Of a stretch of DNA of 64,000 nt, positions 48,804 to 57,534 are shown piece after piece (position 1 is the stretch's first letter; each line of letters opens with the position of its first letter). The DNA lies in the NCBI RefSeq assembly GCF_009372235.1, contig NZ_ML762924.1, positions 26,086-90,085 of the forward strand, read 5' to 3'. The notes beneath the pieces were generated by a model that saw nothing but the letters and a program-made list of their open reading frames with translations, ran no database searches and was not told the DNA's origin. The position numbers and the translations under genes were made by a program. This DNA comes from Dickeya oryzae. Its GTDB lineage: Bacteria; Pseudomonadota; Gammaproteobacteria; Enterobacterales; Enterobacteriaceae.

Positions 48804-48928
48804 GGCACAGTCCTGAAATCTATTGATGATGACTTAACATGAGGGGTAATGAGGGGAAAATCAATGGCAGGGCGCACAACAGGCCAAGGCCGACGGTAAA
48901 AAGCGACGGTTAGCGGTGATGCCGATGC

Positions 48929-49213
48929 TCAGGCGGGGTGATCGTAACCGGCGTAAAACCAGGCTATCAGTGACGGGTTGCTGACATCGGTAAAAAACTC
49001 CGCCACGATATCGCGTATCAGCCCGTAACGGTGGCACAACTGCCCGGCTTCAAACGCGGCTTGTTGTCGGCCTCGCAATGACGCGCGTTGGTGTGCGTAA
49101 CCGCAGACGTAGCCACGGCGATAATCATCGCAATGGTGGCGGATATCATTCATCGATTGCGGTGTACTGGCATGTAGCCCTGCCAGAATGCCGTCGCCAA
49201 AATGGTTTTTCAT
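48929..49213 (-). CDS. DUF2623 family protein, YghW-like
   Basis: A 94-residue small soluble protein of unknown function. Residues FGDGILAGLHA, the central DYRRGYVCGYAHQRA and RRYGL-like CHRYGLIRDIVAEFF, plus the C-terminal WFYAGY, match E. coli YghW (DUF2623). ATG 49213 (MKNHFGDG) is favoured; 12 earlier codons are open. Confidence 0.75.
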   Translation of the reverse strand: MKNHFGDGILAGLHASTPQSMNDIRHHCDDYRRGYVCGYAHQRASLRGRQQAAFEAGQLCHRYGLIRDIVAEFFTDVSNPSLIAWFYAGYDHPA

Positions 49214-49348
49214 AAGCGTCGTATCCAGAATATGCGATATATAAAACATTATATAACGAAAAGGGCGGGTTGAAAAAGGTGAGTTATTGAACTCCCCCGA
49301 GGTGGATAGCGGTGATTGTGGGGGTATTTTGTGGCGCTAACCGTTTAT

Positions 49349-49546
49349 ATACCCGTCATACTTCAAGTTGCAGGTGTGTTGGCTTTATTACTCGGCCCAT
49401 CCCTGTGCCTCGCCCTACGGGCCGCAGCGAGCTGCGTTCAAATCTGCTCCCGGCAGATTTGTCGCTCACCCCAGTCACTTACTTGTGTAAGCTCCAGGGG
49501 ATTCGCTGCGTCGCCGCCTGCCTGCAACTCGAATTATTTAGGGTAT
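49349..49546. repeat. 198-bp miniature inverted-repeat element upstream of rlmJ
   Basis: Starts ATACCCGTCATACTTCAAG and ends AATTATTTAGGGTAT; the two ends form imperfect inverted repeats of about 26 bases (TTGCAGG inside the left end, CCTGCAA inside the right). Inside are short complementary blocks, such as CTGCTCCCGGCAG. No transposase. I recognise this as a dispersed repeat seen between genes in soft-rot enterobacteria and Yersinia/Serratia relatives. Its right end supplies TATACT (49544-49549), a possible -10 for rlmJ. Confidence 0.7.
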
Positions 49547-49598
49547 ACTATGGCGATTAGCGGCAAACGCGCCCTCATTGACCGGAAATCCATACGTT

Positions 49599-50441
49599 AT
49601 GCTGAGTTATCGCCACAGTTTTCATGCCGGCAATCATGCCGATGTGCTGAAGCACACTGTCCAGAGCCTGATCATTAATGCGCTGAAAGAGAAGGATAAA
49701 CCGTTCTTGTATCTGGATACGCATTCCGGCGCGGGCCGTTATCAGTTACAGAGCGAACATGCCGAGCGCACTGGCGAATACCTCGACGGCATTGGTCGTA
49801 TCTGGCAGCGGGATGATATTCCGGCGGAACTGGAGCCGTACATGCAGGTGGTCCGTTCCTATAATTCCGGCGACAAGCTGCGTTATTACCCCGGCTCGCC
49901 GCTGATTGCCCGTCAGTTGCTGCGCGAGTACGACAAAATTCATCTGACCGAGCTGCATCCGACCGACTTTCCATTGCTGCGTCAGGAGTTTCTGCGTGAC
50001 GACCGGGCGCGAGTGGTGCGTGAAGACGGCTACCAGCAACTGAAAGCCCAGTTACCGCCGCTGTCGCGTCGTGGATTGATTCTGATCGACCCGCCTTACG
50101 AACTGAAAACCGATTATCAGGCGGTGGTGAAAGGGATTCAGGAAGGCTATCGCCGCTTTGCCACCGGCGTGTATGCGCTGTGGTATCCGGTGGTGTTGCG
50201 CCAGCACATCAAACGTTTGCTCAAAGATCTGGAAGACACCGGTATTCGCCGTATCCTGCAAATCGAACTGGCGGTGCTGCCGGATAGCGATCGCCACGGT
50301 ATGACCGCCTCTGGCATGATTGTCATTAATCCGCCGTGGAAACTGGAATCCCAGATGAAAAGCGTACTGCCGTGGCTGCATCAGGCGTTGGTGCCTGCCG
50401 GTACCGGCCACACGCTCGTTGAGTGGGTGGTGCCGGAGTAA
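49599..50441 (+). CDS. rlmJ: 23S rRNA (adenine-2030-N6)-methyltransferase
   Basis: SAM-dependent methyltransferase for A2030 of 23S rRNA; in E. coli it supports use of DNA as a nutrient. 280 residues, the E. coli length. YRHSFHAGNHADVLKH opens the protein, and the catalytic DPPYE motif lies in LILIDPPYELKTDY. ATG 49599 (MLSYRHSF) is chosen over an upstream start by alignment. Confidence 0.96.
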   Translation: MLSYRHSFHAGNHADVLKHTVQSLIINALKEKDKPFLYLDTHSGAGRYQLQSEHAERTGEYLDGIGRIWQRDDIPAELEPYMQVVRSYNSGDKLRYYPGSPLIARQLLREYDKIHLTELHPTDFPLLRQEFLRDDRARVVREDGYQQLKAQLPPLSRRGLILIDPPYELKTDYQAVVKGIQEGYRRFATGVYALWYPVVLRQHIKRLLKDLEDTGIRRILQIELAVLPDSDRHGMTASGMIVINPPWKLESQMKSVLPWLHQALVPAGTGHTLVEWVVPE

Positions 50442-50495
50442 GCGCTCAGTCTACCGGCGGCTAACCCTTGCTGCGGTTACCTGCGTTGTACCGGG

Positions 50496-51410
50496 TTACA
50501 CCTCAAATGTCGCCAGGTCAGTGGCGACTTCAGTGGCCGCAAACAGCGTCTGGCATTCCTGACGTAACCGTTCCAGATCTGCCTGACCATAGCGGGCGCT
50601 GAAATGGGTGATGATCAACCGCTTCGCGCCAGCGTCTCGCGCCGTGGCGGCGGTTTGCAGGGTGGTGGAGTGACCGCGTTCGTTAGCGCGCTCCGCCATT
50701 GATCCTTCCACTGTGGCTTCGTGCACCATGACATCGACCCCCGCAGCCAGCTTGAGTGCTTCCGGCGTTGGGCGGGTATCGCCGAAAATCGCCAGCGATT
50801 TGCCCGGTAAGCTGGGGCCGAGGTAATCCCAGCCGTTCAGTACCTGCCCGTCATCGAGAGTGACCGTTTCCCCGCGTTTTAACTGCTGGAAATAAGCACC
50901 GGGTTTGATGCCCTGTGCCGCCAGTTTTTCCACATCCAGCACGCCCGGTTTGGGGCGCTCCTCAATGCGGTATCCGAGGCAATACAGCGTGTGCGACAGT
51001 TCATGCGCCGTTACCCGTAACTGCGCGTCTTCGAATACCGTGCCGGGAACCACTTCCACCACCTCCAGCGGATACGTCAGCCAGGAACCGCTCAGCGTCA
51101 GCGCGGTTTCGATGAAGGTTTTCAACCCAGCCGGGCCGTAGAGCGTCAGTGGCGTGTCGATACCCGCCATGGAGCGAGAGCACAGCAAACCGGGCAACCC
51201 GAACAGGTGGTCGCCGTGCAGATGAGTGATAAAAATTTTCTCCAGCTTGCCGGGTTTGATTGGGGTGCGCAAAATCTGGTGCTGAGTACCTTCACCGCAG
51301 TCAAATAGCCAGAACGCCGGACGAATACCGTGCAAGTCGAGCGCGATACTGGTGACGTTGCGCTCTTTAGTCGGCACGCCTGCGTTGGTGCCGAGAAAAA
51401 TCAGTTTCAT
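50496..51410 (-). CDS. rbn: Ribonuclease BN/Z
   Basis: Zinc-dependent tRNA 3' processing nuclease of the MBL fold, 304 residues. Metal motif THLHGDHLFG, with further ligands in FGDTRPT and ITHFSARYG. Begins MKLIFLGTNAGVPTKERN. Convergent with rlmJ. Confidence 0.95.
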   Translation of the reverse strand: MKLIFLGTNAGVPTKERNVTSIALDLHGIRPAFWLFDCGEGTQHQILRTPIKPGKLEKIFITHLHGDHLFGLPGLLCSRSMAGIDTPLTLYGPAGLKTFIETALTLSGSWLTYPLEVVEVVPGTVFEDAQLRVTAHELSHTLYCLGYRIEERPKPGVLDVEKLAAQGIKPGAYFQQLKRGETVTLDDGQVLNGWDYLGPSLPGKSLAIFGDTRPTPEALKLAAGVDVMVHEATVEGSMAERANERGHSTTLQTAATARDAGAKRLIITHFSARYGQADLERLRQECQTLFAATEVATDLATFEV

Positions 51411-51539
51411 GCAATGCTCCGAAAATTAAACTGTTTTTTCATATTGTGTCATTTTACCTATTGCACCGATTTCCAAAACCGTTGCGAACCGTTGTGCATT
51501 TCTTCATACAATCCCGCTTTCTGTCTTTGCCGGATACCG

Positions 51540-51610
51540 ATTGCTGGCGTTACACTTCCCGTTGGTGTTACCTCTTTCGCTGGCGTGACCTTGTTGGCGT
51601 CAGCATGACA
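51540..51610 (+). repeat. Imperfect short repeats upstream of gor
   Basis: GCTGGCGTTAC, GTTGGTGTTAC, GCTGGCGTGAC and GTTGGCGTCAGC follow one another at roughly 16-22 base spacing. Looks like a decayed tandem repeat. Confidence 0.4.
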
Positions 51611-51714
51611 TTGTGAGTGGTATCGCGCCCTGGGTGCCAGAACCGATGTGGCGGCGGGATACGGTCTATTTACTTTTATCGAACGTTTATCGAAAGCAAG
51701 CGTGTGGAGCCCTG

Positions 51715-53067
51715 ATGACCAGACATTATGACTATCTCGCCATTGGTGGCGGCAGCGGCGGTATTGCCTCCATCAACCGTGCGGCTATGTACGGAAAGAA
51801 ATGTGCGCTGATTGAAGCCAAACATCTGGGCGGCACCTGCGTCAACGTCGGGTGCGTGCCGAAGAAAATCATGTGGCATGCGGCGCAGATTGCCGAAGCC
51901 ATTCACCACTACGGGCCGGACTATGGCTTTGATGTCACCGTCAATCAGTTCAACTGGGATACGTTGCTGAAAAATCGCAGCGCCTACATCGACCGTATCC
52001 ACCAGTCCTACAACAATGTACTGGGGAAAAACCAGGTCGACGTGATTCAGGGGTTTGCCCGTTTTGTGGATGCGAAAACGGTGGAAGTGAACGGCGAGCG
52101 TATCACCGCTGATCATATCCTGATCGCCACCGGCGGTCGCCCGACGCGCCCGAACATTCCCGGGGCGGAATACGGCATTGATTCCGATGGTTTCTTTGAG
52201 TTAAACGCACTGCCGCAGCGGGTGGCGGTGGTGGGAGCCGGGTACATCGCGGTGGAAATCGCGGGCGTACTGAACGCGCTTGGCTCTGACGTGCACTTGT
52301 TTGTGCGCAAACACGCACCGCTGCGCCAGTTCGACCCGCTGATTGTGGAAACACTGGTCGACGTGATGAACACCGAAGGCCCGGCGCTGCACACTGAGTC
52401 CATCCCCAAAGCGGTGGTGAAAAATGCCGACGGTAGCCTGACGCTGCAACTGGAAAGCGGGCATGAGCAAACCGTGGATTGCCTGATTTGGGCGATCGGC
52501 CGTGAACCGGCGAACGATAAGGTAAACCTGGAAGCGGCAGGTGTCGCACTCAACAGCAAAGGCTACATCGTGGTGGATAAATTCCAGAACACCAACGTGC
52601 CGGGCATTTACGCGGTGGGCGACAACACCGGTGCCGTTGAGCTGACGCCAGTGGCGGTGGCGGCAGGGCGTCGTTTGTCTGAGCGCTTGTTTAACAACAA
52701 GCCGGACGAGCATCTGGATTACAGCAATATCCCGACCGTGGTATTCAGCCACCCGCCTATCGGCACCGTCGGGCTGACCGAGCCGCAGGCGCGCGAGCAG
52801 TACGGCGACGATCAGGTGAAAGTCTACAAATCGGCTTTTACCGCCATGTACACTGCGGTGACGCAGCATCGCCAGCCATGCCGCATGAAACTGGTGTGCG
52901 TGGGGCCGGAAGAGAAAATCGTCGGCGTGCACGGCATCGGCTTCGGGATGGATGAAATCCTGCAAGGCTTCGCGGTGGCGGTGAAGATGGGCGCGACCAA
53001 ACAAGACTTCGACAACACCGTGGCGATTCACCCAACGGCGGCGGAAGAGTTTGTGACTATGCGTTAA
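51715..53067 (+). CDS. gor: Glutathione reductase
   Basis: FAD enzyme that reduces glutathione disulfide with NADPH. 450 residues. FAD-binding [13 protein letters not shown], redox-active CVNVGC (Cys pair), NADPH-binding [13 protein letters not shown] and the C-terminal catalytic HPTAAEEFV are all visible. ATG 51715 gives [15 protein letters not shown] as in E. coli; an upstream in-frame start would add 34 unrelated residues. Confidence 0.97.
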   Translation: MTRHYDYLAIGGGSGGIASINRAAMYGKKCALIEAKHLGGTCVNVGCVPKKIMWHAAQIAEAIHHYGPDYGFDVTVNQFNWDTLLKNRSAYIDRIHQSYNNVLGKNQVDVIQGFARFVDAKTVEVNGERITADHILIATGGRPTRPNIPGAEYGIDSDGFFELNALPQRVAVVGAGYIAVEIAGVLNALGSDVHLFVRKHAPLRQFDPLIVETLVDVMNTEGPALHTESIPKAVVKNADGSLTLQLESGHEQTVDCLIWAIGREPANDKVNLEAAGVALNSKGYIVVDKFQNTNVPGIYAVGDNTGAVELTPVAVAAGRRLSERLFNNKPDEHLDYSNIPTVVFSHPPIGTVGLTEPQAREQYGDDQVKVYKSAFTAMYTAVTQHRQPCRMKLVCVGPEEKIVGVHGIGFGMDEILQGFAVAVKMGATKQDFDNTVAIHPTAAEEFVTMR

Positions 53068-53173
53068 TGCCGAAGCTACGAGAATCAACAAACACCCTAT
53101 CCCAGCAGGTTTTTTACTGGTGATGCCAGTGATGCGCGTTGGGATAGCCTCTTCAGGGGACCTGACTATATCG

Positions 53174-53212
53174 TAAGGGTAAAGGCGCATCACCATTGGC
53201 GTTTACCCTTAA
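53174..53212. terminator. Hairpin between convergent gor and yitT-like gene
   Basis: AAGGGTAAAGGCG and CGTTTACCCTT can pair with one mismatch. Another pair (CTATCCCA and TGGGATAG) lies just upstream. Either could end gor transcription. Confidence 0.45.
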
Positions 53213-53222
53213 CTGGCCCCGC

Positions 53223-53870
53223 TTACCCACCCTGATAACGCCCTGGTTTATGCCAGTTCATCAGCATGGCGTTCATCGCCAGTGCGCTGAGCGCTGACCA
53301 CAGAAGCAAAGAAACGGGCATGGTGAACAGGGAGATGGCGAATACCAGCATGTCCAGCAACATCTGGCTTTTACCGGCATTGATATTGAAGCGTTTATAG
53401 AGCCAGAGCGTGACCACGCCGGTACCACCCACCGAGGCGTTGTGGCGAGCCAGCGACAGAATCCCCATACCGAGGAAAGTACCGCCCACCAGCGCGGAAA
53501 ACAGCGGATGCACATAGTTGATGGTCAACAGCCTGGGGACCGCCTGGGTGGCGAGACTCAGGGCAATGTTGACGATCAGTGTTTTCAGCGTAAACGCGCG
53601 CCCCATACTGAAGTAGCAGAAAATCATGAACGGGATATTGGTCAGAATAAACAGCACGCCGATCGACAGCGGGACAACGTAGGAGAGCAGCAGGGCGATA
53701 CCGGCAATCCCACCGGTAATCATGCCTGACAGTTTCAGCAGATTCAGCCCGATCGCAATAAACATTACCCCCAGAACCAGGCCGTACACATCGTCTTTCA
53801 GGGTATGGGCCAGCCCCGGTGCCTGTCCGGTATCCGCTGTCTTGGGTAGTGCAACAGAGTCTTTCAGCAC
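53223..53870 (-). CDS. YitT-family membrane protein
   Basis: A 215-residue inner-membrane protein with five or six transmembrane helices (for example VYGLVLGVMFIAIGLNLLK and GGIAGIALLLSYVVPLSIG). The glycine-rich TGGIAGIALLL and GGTFLGMGI segments are typical of the YitT/DUF161 family. Function unknown; a transporter role is only presumed. Confidence 0.82.
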   Translation of the reverse strand: MLKDSVALPKTADTGQAPGLAHTLKDDVYGLVLGVMFIAIGLNLLKLSGMITGGIAGIALLLSYVVPLSIGVLFILTNIPFMIFCYFSMGRAFTLKTLIVNIALSLATQAVPRLLTINYVHPLFSALVGGTFLGMGILSLARHNASVGGTGVVTLWLYKRFNINAGKSQMLLDMLVFAISLFTMPVSLLLWSALSALAMNAMLMNWHKPGRYQGG

Positions 53871-54028
53871 GGTATCACCCTCATCAACATCTGGTCGTCC
53901 TGTTTAGCCATAAGAAATGCATATATCTGCGTATTTCATGACTGAAAATTCAGTATTGGCGCTCAAATTAACATTGATCGTGGAGTGACTTTTAACTAAA
54001 AGAAAAGCCATTTATCGATTAGATTAGG

Positions 54029-54072
54029 GATTATCACTCATAAGCACGACATGAATAGAGATTATCACTCAT
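54029..54072 (+). repeat. Direct repeat pair at the start of the Lrp-type gene
   Basis: GATTATCACTCAT occurs at 54029-54041 and again at 54060-54072, 31 bases apart; the second copy runs into the start codon (ATG 54071). The spacing is about three helical turns, suggesting an autoregulatory site. Confidence 0.45.
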
Positions 54073-54541
54073 GAAGATCGACCGTATCGACGCGCAGATA
54101 TTGAATGAGCTACAACAGGACGCACGGCTAAAAACCACAGAACTGGCCGAACGGGTGTGCCTGTCGGCCACACCCTGCACCCGGCGGCTCAAACAGTTGG
54201 AAGAGGCTGGGATGATCGAGCGGTATGTCACGCTGCTGGATCAGGAAAAAGCCGGGTTTCCGGTAAATGCGTACATTTCATTGACGCTGGAGCCCAAAGC
54301 GGAAGCGACCTTTCGCAAGTTTGAGCAGCAGATCGCCACCTTTGATGAGGTGATGGAGTGCCATTTGATGTCCGGCAGCCATGATTTTATGCTGCGGGTA
54401 GTGGCCGCCAGTCTGTCAGATTTTGAGAAATTCCTGCAAAAGAAACTGATCAAAATCGAAGGACTGCGTGATGTGCAGTCCTCGTTTTCGTTGCGGCGGT
54501 TGATTCACAAAACCGCATTACCGGTTAAAGCAACGGTATGA
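54071..54541 (+). CDS. Lrp/AsnC-family transcriptional regulator
   Basis: A 156-residue regulator. N-terminal winged helix-turn-helix (DRIDAQILNELQQDARLKTTELAERVCLS) and C-terminal ligand-binding RAM domain (about 70-150, with GSHDFMLRVVA). Members sense amino acids. It faces the serC-like gene, 2 bases away at the 3' ends, and is divergent from the yitT-like gene. It may control either, or the amino-acid-modifying cluster further downstream. Confidence 0.9.
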   Translation: MKIDRIDAQILNELQQDARLKTTELAERVCLSATPCTRRLKQLEEAGMIERYVTLLDQEKAGFPVNAYISLTLEPKAEATFRKFEQQIATFDEVMECHLMSGSHDFMLRVVAASLSDFEKFLQKKLIKIEGLRDVQSSFSLRRLIHKTALPVKATV

Positions 54542-54543
54542 TA

Positions 54544-55665
54544 TCAGGCGGCGAATTCGCCGCTGGCAACCAGAAAATCGATCAGCGCGGTCAGCGTTTT
54601 CAGGTCGTCAAAGGCGATGTTGTGGAATAACGCGATGCGTAACTGGTTGCGCCCCAACGCCCGATAACCTTCGATACCGTGCGCCAGCCCTTGCTCGTCC
54701 AGATAACGGGTTAGCTTGTCTGCTGAAATCGTATCGGCCAGGTCGATGGTCGCAACGGTGGTGGAACGGGCTGCCGGGTCGGCCACATAGGCGGACAGAT
54801 AATCCCGTTCGGCGGCCCACTGATACAGCAGTTCGGCTTTCTCCGCCGCCTGACGCTCTACTTCGGCGAAACCCAGCGTATTCATGCGCTTCACCTGTTC
54901 AGCGAACAGGAACAGGGTCACCACCGCAGGTGTGTTGTAAGTCTGCTGCTGCTCGCTGTTGCTCAGCGCCAGCCGCCAGTCGGCGAACGCCGGGATATAA
55001 CGGCTGGGATCAGCGGCTACCTCAGCGATCCGCTTTTTGGCTTTCGGCGACAGAATTGCCACGAATAGCCCGCCTTCACTGGCGAATACTTTTTGCGGCG
55101 AGAAGAAAAAGACATCCACACGGGAGAGATCACAGGCGATTTGCCCGGCACCACTGGTCGCATCTATCGCCAGCAGACAGTCTTCCCCTACCTCGGGTAA
55201 CAGGGTATTCATCACCCCGGTGGAGGTTTCATTCAGCGTACAGGCCACCACGTCAGCGCCTTGTGTCACGAAGGTGGAATTCGCCTGACCGTATGCCACC
55301 GCGACGTTGTCCGCCTCAATCCACGGGATGCGGCGCGAGGCTTTAAACCACTTCTCTGAGAACTCACCACAGGTGTGGTGAACGATGCGTTTTCTGACCA
55401 GCCCGAGGCCCACCATATCGAATAGCGCGGTGGCCCCACCGTTACCCAGTACGATGCTGTAGTCGTCCGGTACCGACAGGTAATCCCGCAGGCCTTGCTG
55501 AATCTCGCGGCACAGTGCGCGCACCGGTTCTTTGCGATGGCTGGTGCCCAGCAAATGTGGCCCTTTATCTTTCAGGTGCGTCAGGTCATCAAGCTGGATC
55601 AGTGATGGGCCGCAGCCAAAACGGGGATCCACCGGAATCAGTGCTTCAGGAAGGGTTATCGCCAC
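54544..55665 (-). CDS. Phosphoserine aminotransferase-like enzyme, actinobacterial type
   Basis: A 373-residue class V PLP aminotransferase. PLP lysine in FFFSPQKVFASEGG; LGTSHRKEPV and GNGGATALFDMVG are typical of SerC. The sequence resembles the mycobacterial SerC group rather than the E. coli enzyme, and enterobacteria normally keep serC beside aroA. So this is probably a second, acquired aminotransferase; it might act on another amino acid. Converges with the Lrp-type regulator. Confidence 0.8.
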   Translation of the reverse strand: MAITLPEALIPVDPRFGCGPSLIQLDDLTHLKDKGPHLLGTSHRKEPVRALCREIQQGLRDYLSVPDDYSIVLGNGGATALFDMVGLGLVRKRIVHHTCGEFSEKWFKASRRIPWIEADNVAVAYGQANSTFVTQGADVVACTLNETSTGVMNTLLPEVGEDCLLAIDATSGAGQIACDLSRVDVFFFSPQKVFASEGGLFVAILSPKAKKRIAEVAADPSRYIPAFADWRLALSNSEQQQTYNTPAVVTLFLFAEQVKRMNTLGFAEVERQAAEKAELLYQWAAERDYLSAYVADPAARSTTVATIDLADTISADKLTRYLDEQGLAHGIEGYRALGRNQLRIALFHNIAFDDLKTLTALIDFLVASGEFAA

Positions 55666-56339
55666 GCGTTTCTCCTCAGGTGTTATCAGGTTCTCATGAT
55701 GCTGTTTTCATCAGAATACGCGGGATGGGGAGAAAAGCGGTATGACTATTTTAGCCTGATAGTGTTCTTGTTTAGCCTGATAGCGCTCTTGTTCTGCCGC
55801 CACGCCAGCGGTGAAAACCGTGGCGATAGGGAAAAATGATATTAAAATGTTAATTGATGGTTTGCAAAAAACGCATTTTGTTATAAGAATAATAACAATA
55901 GGATTATTTCAGAGAAAGTGTCGCGATGATGGTGTTTATCACCCGTCATGGCATGGTTTTTTTTAAATAAACTGCCCAAAAGAATAAATTATTTCAAAAT
56001 GAATTAATTCCAGATGATGACTTTCGTGAGGCGGTGACGCCTCTGTGTATGCATTTATCTCTGGAAAGGTGTTTTTTATTTATTACTGCCTGTAACGTCA
56101 GGTGTTTTCTTCGTTAACCAGTACAACAGGGAACAGGGATATCAAGGTGGTGTGTCATCTGTCTGATATCATTATTTCTTTTTAGAGAAGCGCTTTTTAC
56201 CTTTTCACGTTAGTCGTTTGCTTATTGAGTGCTGACGTGATGCGGTTATTTATCGGTTGATCTTCTCTGTGATGGAAATAATGGTTCGCAGCCTGATGTG
56301 GTGTTGTATCTCTATAAATACGGTAAACACGGAGGCAAT
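55666..56339. other. AT-rich region upstream of the aminomutase gene
   Basis: About 670 bases without a gene I can support, strongly AT-rich from 55840 on. It should contain divergent promoters for the serC-like gene and for the five-gene cluster. I see no defined operator. A 21-bp tandem repeat lies at 55750-55791. Confidence 0.5.
55750..55791. repeat. Two-copy 21-bp tandem repeat
   Basis: TTTAGCCTGATAGTGTTCTT and the following base (55750-55770) are repeated at 55771-55791 with two mismatches, upstream of the serC-like gene. Confidence 0.6.
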
Positions 56340-57500
56340 ATGGATATATCGGTAACCGAACTGGCGTTATTTCCGGCAGAAGGGCGTTCCGGGTGGACAG
56401 ACTGGCGTTGGCAGCAGAAAAATGCCATTCGTGATGAACCGGCATTACGGGCAGCCTGTGGCGGCTGGAGTGATGAAATCGCGCAGCGAATTACCCATAA
56501 TCTTGCCAGTCGGAAGATGCAGATCACGCCGTATTATGCCAACCTGATAAAAGAAGCCGGGTATAAGAATATTGTCGACAACCCGCTGTGGCGCCAGGTG
56601 GTGCCGTTCTGGCTCGATGACGGCGCGACCGGTTATGACGGTGAATCAGAAAACTGGGAGCTGTCGCATGAAATGAAAACGCCGATTTGTCAGCATAAAT
56701 ATGACAATCGGGTCATTCTGCGGATGGTGAATACCTGTAATTCCTACTGCCAGTTCTGCTTTGAAGCACTGCGGACGTTAAAGGTCGATTCGGAAAAAGA
56801 AAATGCCGGAAGAAAAGCCTTTCAGGATTCACTGAATTATATCCGCGATACGCCGGGCGTAGAGGAGGTGATTCTCAGTGGCGGCGATCCGATGATGCTG
56901 ACGGACGCGAAACTGGATGAATGTCTGGGAGCAATCCGTAATATCCGTGATTCCCTGTTAATCCGGATTCATTCCCGCTCATTGACCTTTAATCCTTATC
57001 GTATTACTGACACGTTACTGGATATTCTGCGTCGTCATCGCGTCAATGCCTTTGGGGTGCATGTGTGCCATCCGCTGGAATTAAGCGATGCCTTTCGTGA
57101 TGCGGTAAAACGTATTCAGCAGGTCGTGCCGATTGTGTTTTCCAATATGCCGCTACTGCGTGGTGTCAATGACAATGAAGACACGCTCAGGCAGTTGTTT
57201 ATTGAATTATACCGTATGGGGGTGAAGCCCTATTATTTGTATCACTTCATGCCTTTTTCTCCGGGTGCCTCGGAATATAAAGCATCGATCCGCAATGCGA
57301 TTGCCATCATGAACCGGTTGAAACGTCGGGTATCCAATATTGCCTTGCCGGAATATGTGCTGCCCCATGCGAAAGGGAAGTTCACCGTCCCATTGCTGAG
57401 CAGTGCGCAAGACATGCCGCAGTTTGAAGACATCGATGGCGAGCGCTTTTACCGTTTCACCAACTGGCAGGGCGATGTTTGTCGCTGGCAGGACAGTTAA
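56340..57500 (+). CDS. KamA-like radical SAM 2,3-aminomutase family protein
   Basis: A 386-residue radical SAM enzyme of the lysine 2,3-aminomutase family, which shift an amino group from C2 to C3 with PLP. The cluster motif is CNSYCQFC (Cys133, 137, 140). Also visible are ILSGGDPMM (178-186, SAM site), NMPLLRGVND (269-278) and a possible PLP lysine at 345 or 347. The two aspartates that bind the lysine side chain in Clostridium KamA align with Met304 (YLYHFMP) and Pro342 (YVLPHAKG), so lysine is unlikely to be the substrate. ATG 56340 follows GGAGG; the 14 earlier codons are not needed. First gene of the cluster. Confidence 0.82.
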   Translation: MDISVTELALFPAEGRSGWTDWRWQQKNAIRDEPALRAACGGWSDEIAQRITHNLASRKMQITPYYANLIKEAGYKNIVDNPLWRQVVPFWLDDGATGYDGESENWELSHEMKTPICQHKYDNRVILRMVNTCNSYCQFCFEALRTLKVDSEKENAGRKAFQDSLNYIRDTPGVEEVILSGGDPMMLTDAKLDECLGAIRNIRDSLLIRIHSRSLTFNPYRITDTLLDILRRHRVNAFGVHVCHPLELSDAFRDAVKRIQQVVPIVFSNMPLLRGVNDNEDTLRQLFIELYRMGVKPYYLYHFMPFSPGASEYKASIRNAIAIMNRLKRRVSNIALPEYVLPHAKGKFTVPLLSSAQDMPQFEDIDGERFYRFTNWQGDVCRWQDS

Positions 57501-57534
57501 ACGGTATCACGTGGCGACACAAGGAGAAAAAGGT

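Noticed and set aside
48804..48870. Heat-shock (sigma-32) promoter for prlC
   Set aside because: CCCCTCAT resembles a sigma-32 -10, but I could not place a -35 at the right distance.
49312..49560. Open frames across the 49.3-49.5 kb repeat
   Set aside because: They run through the inverted-repeat element and have no homology; artefacts.
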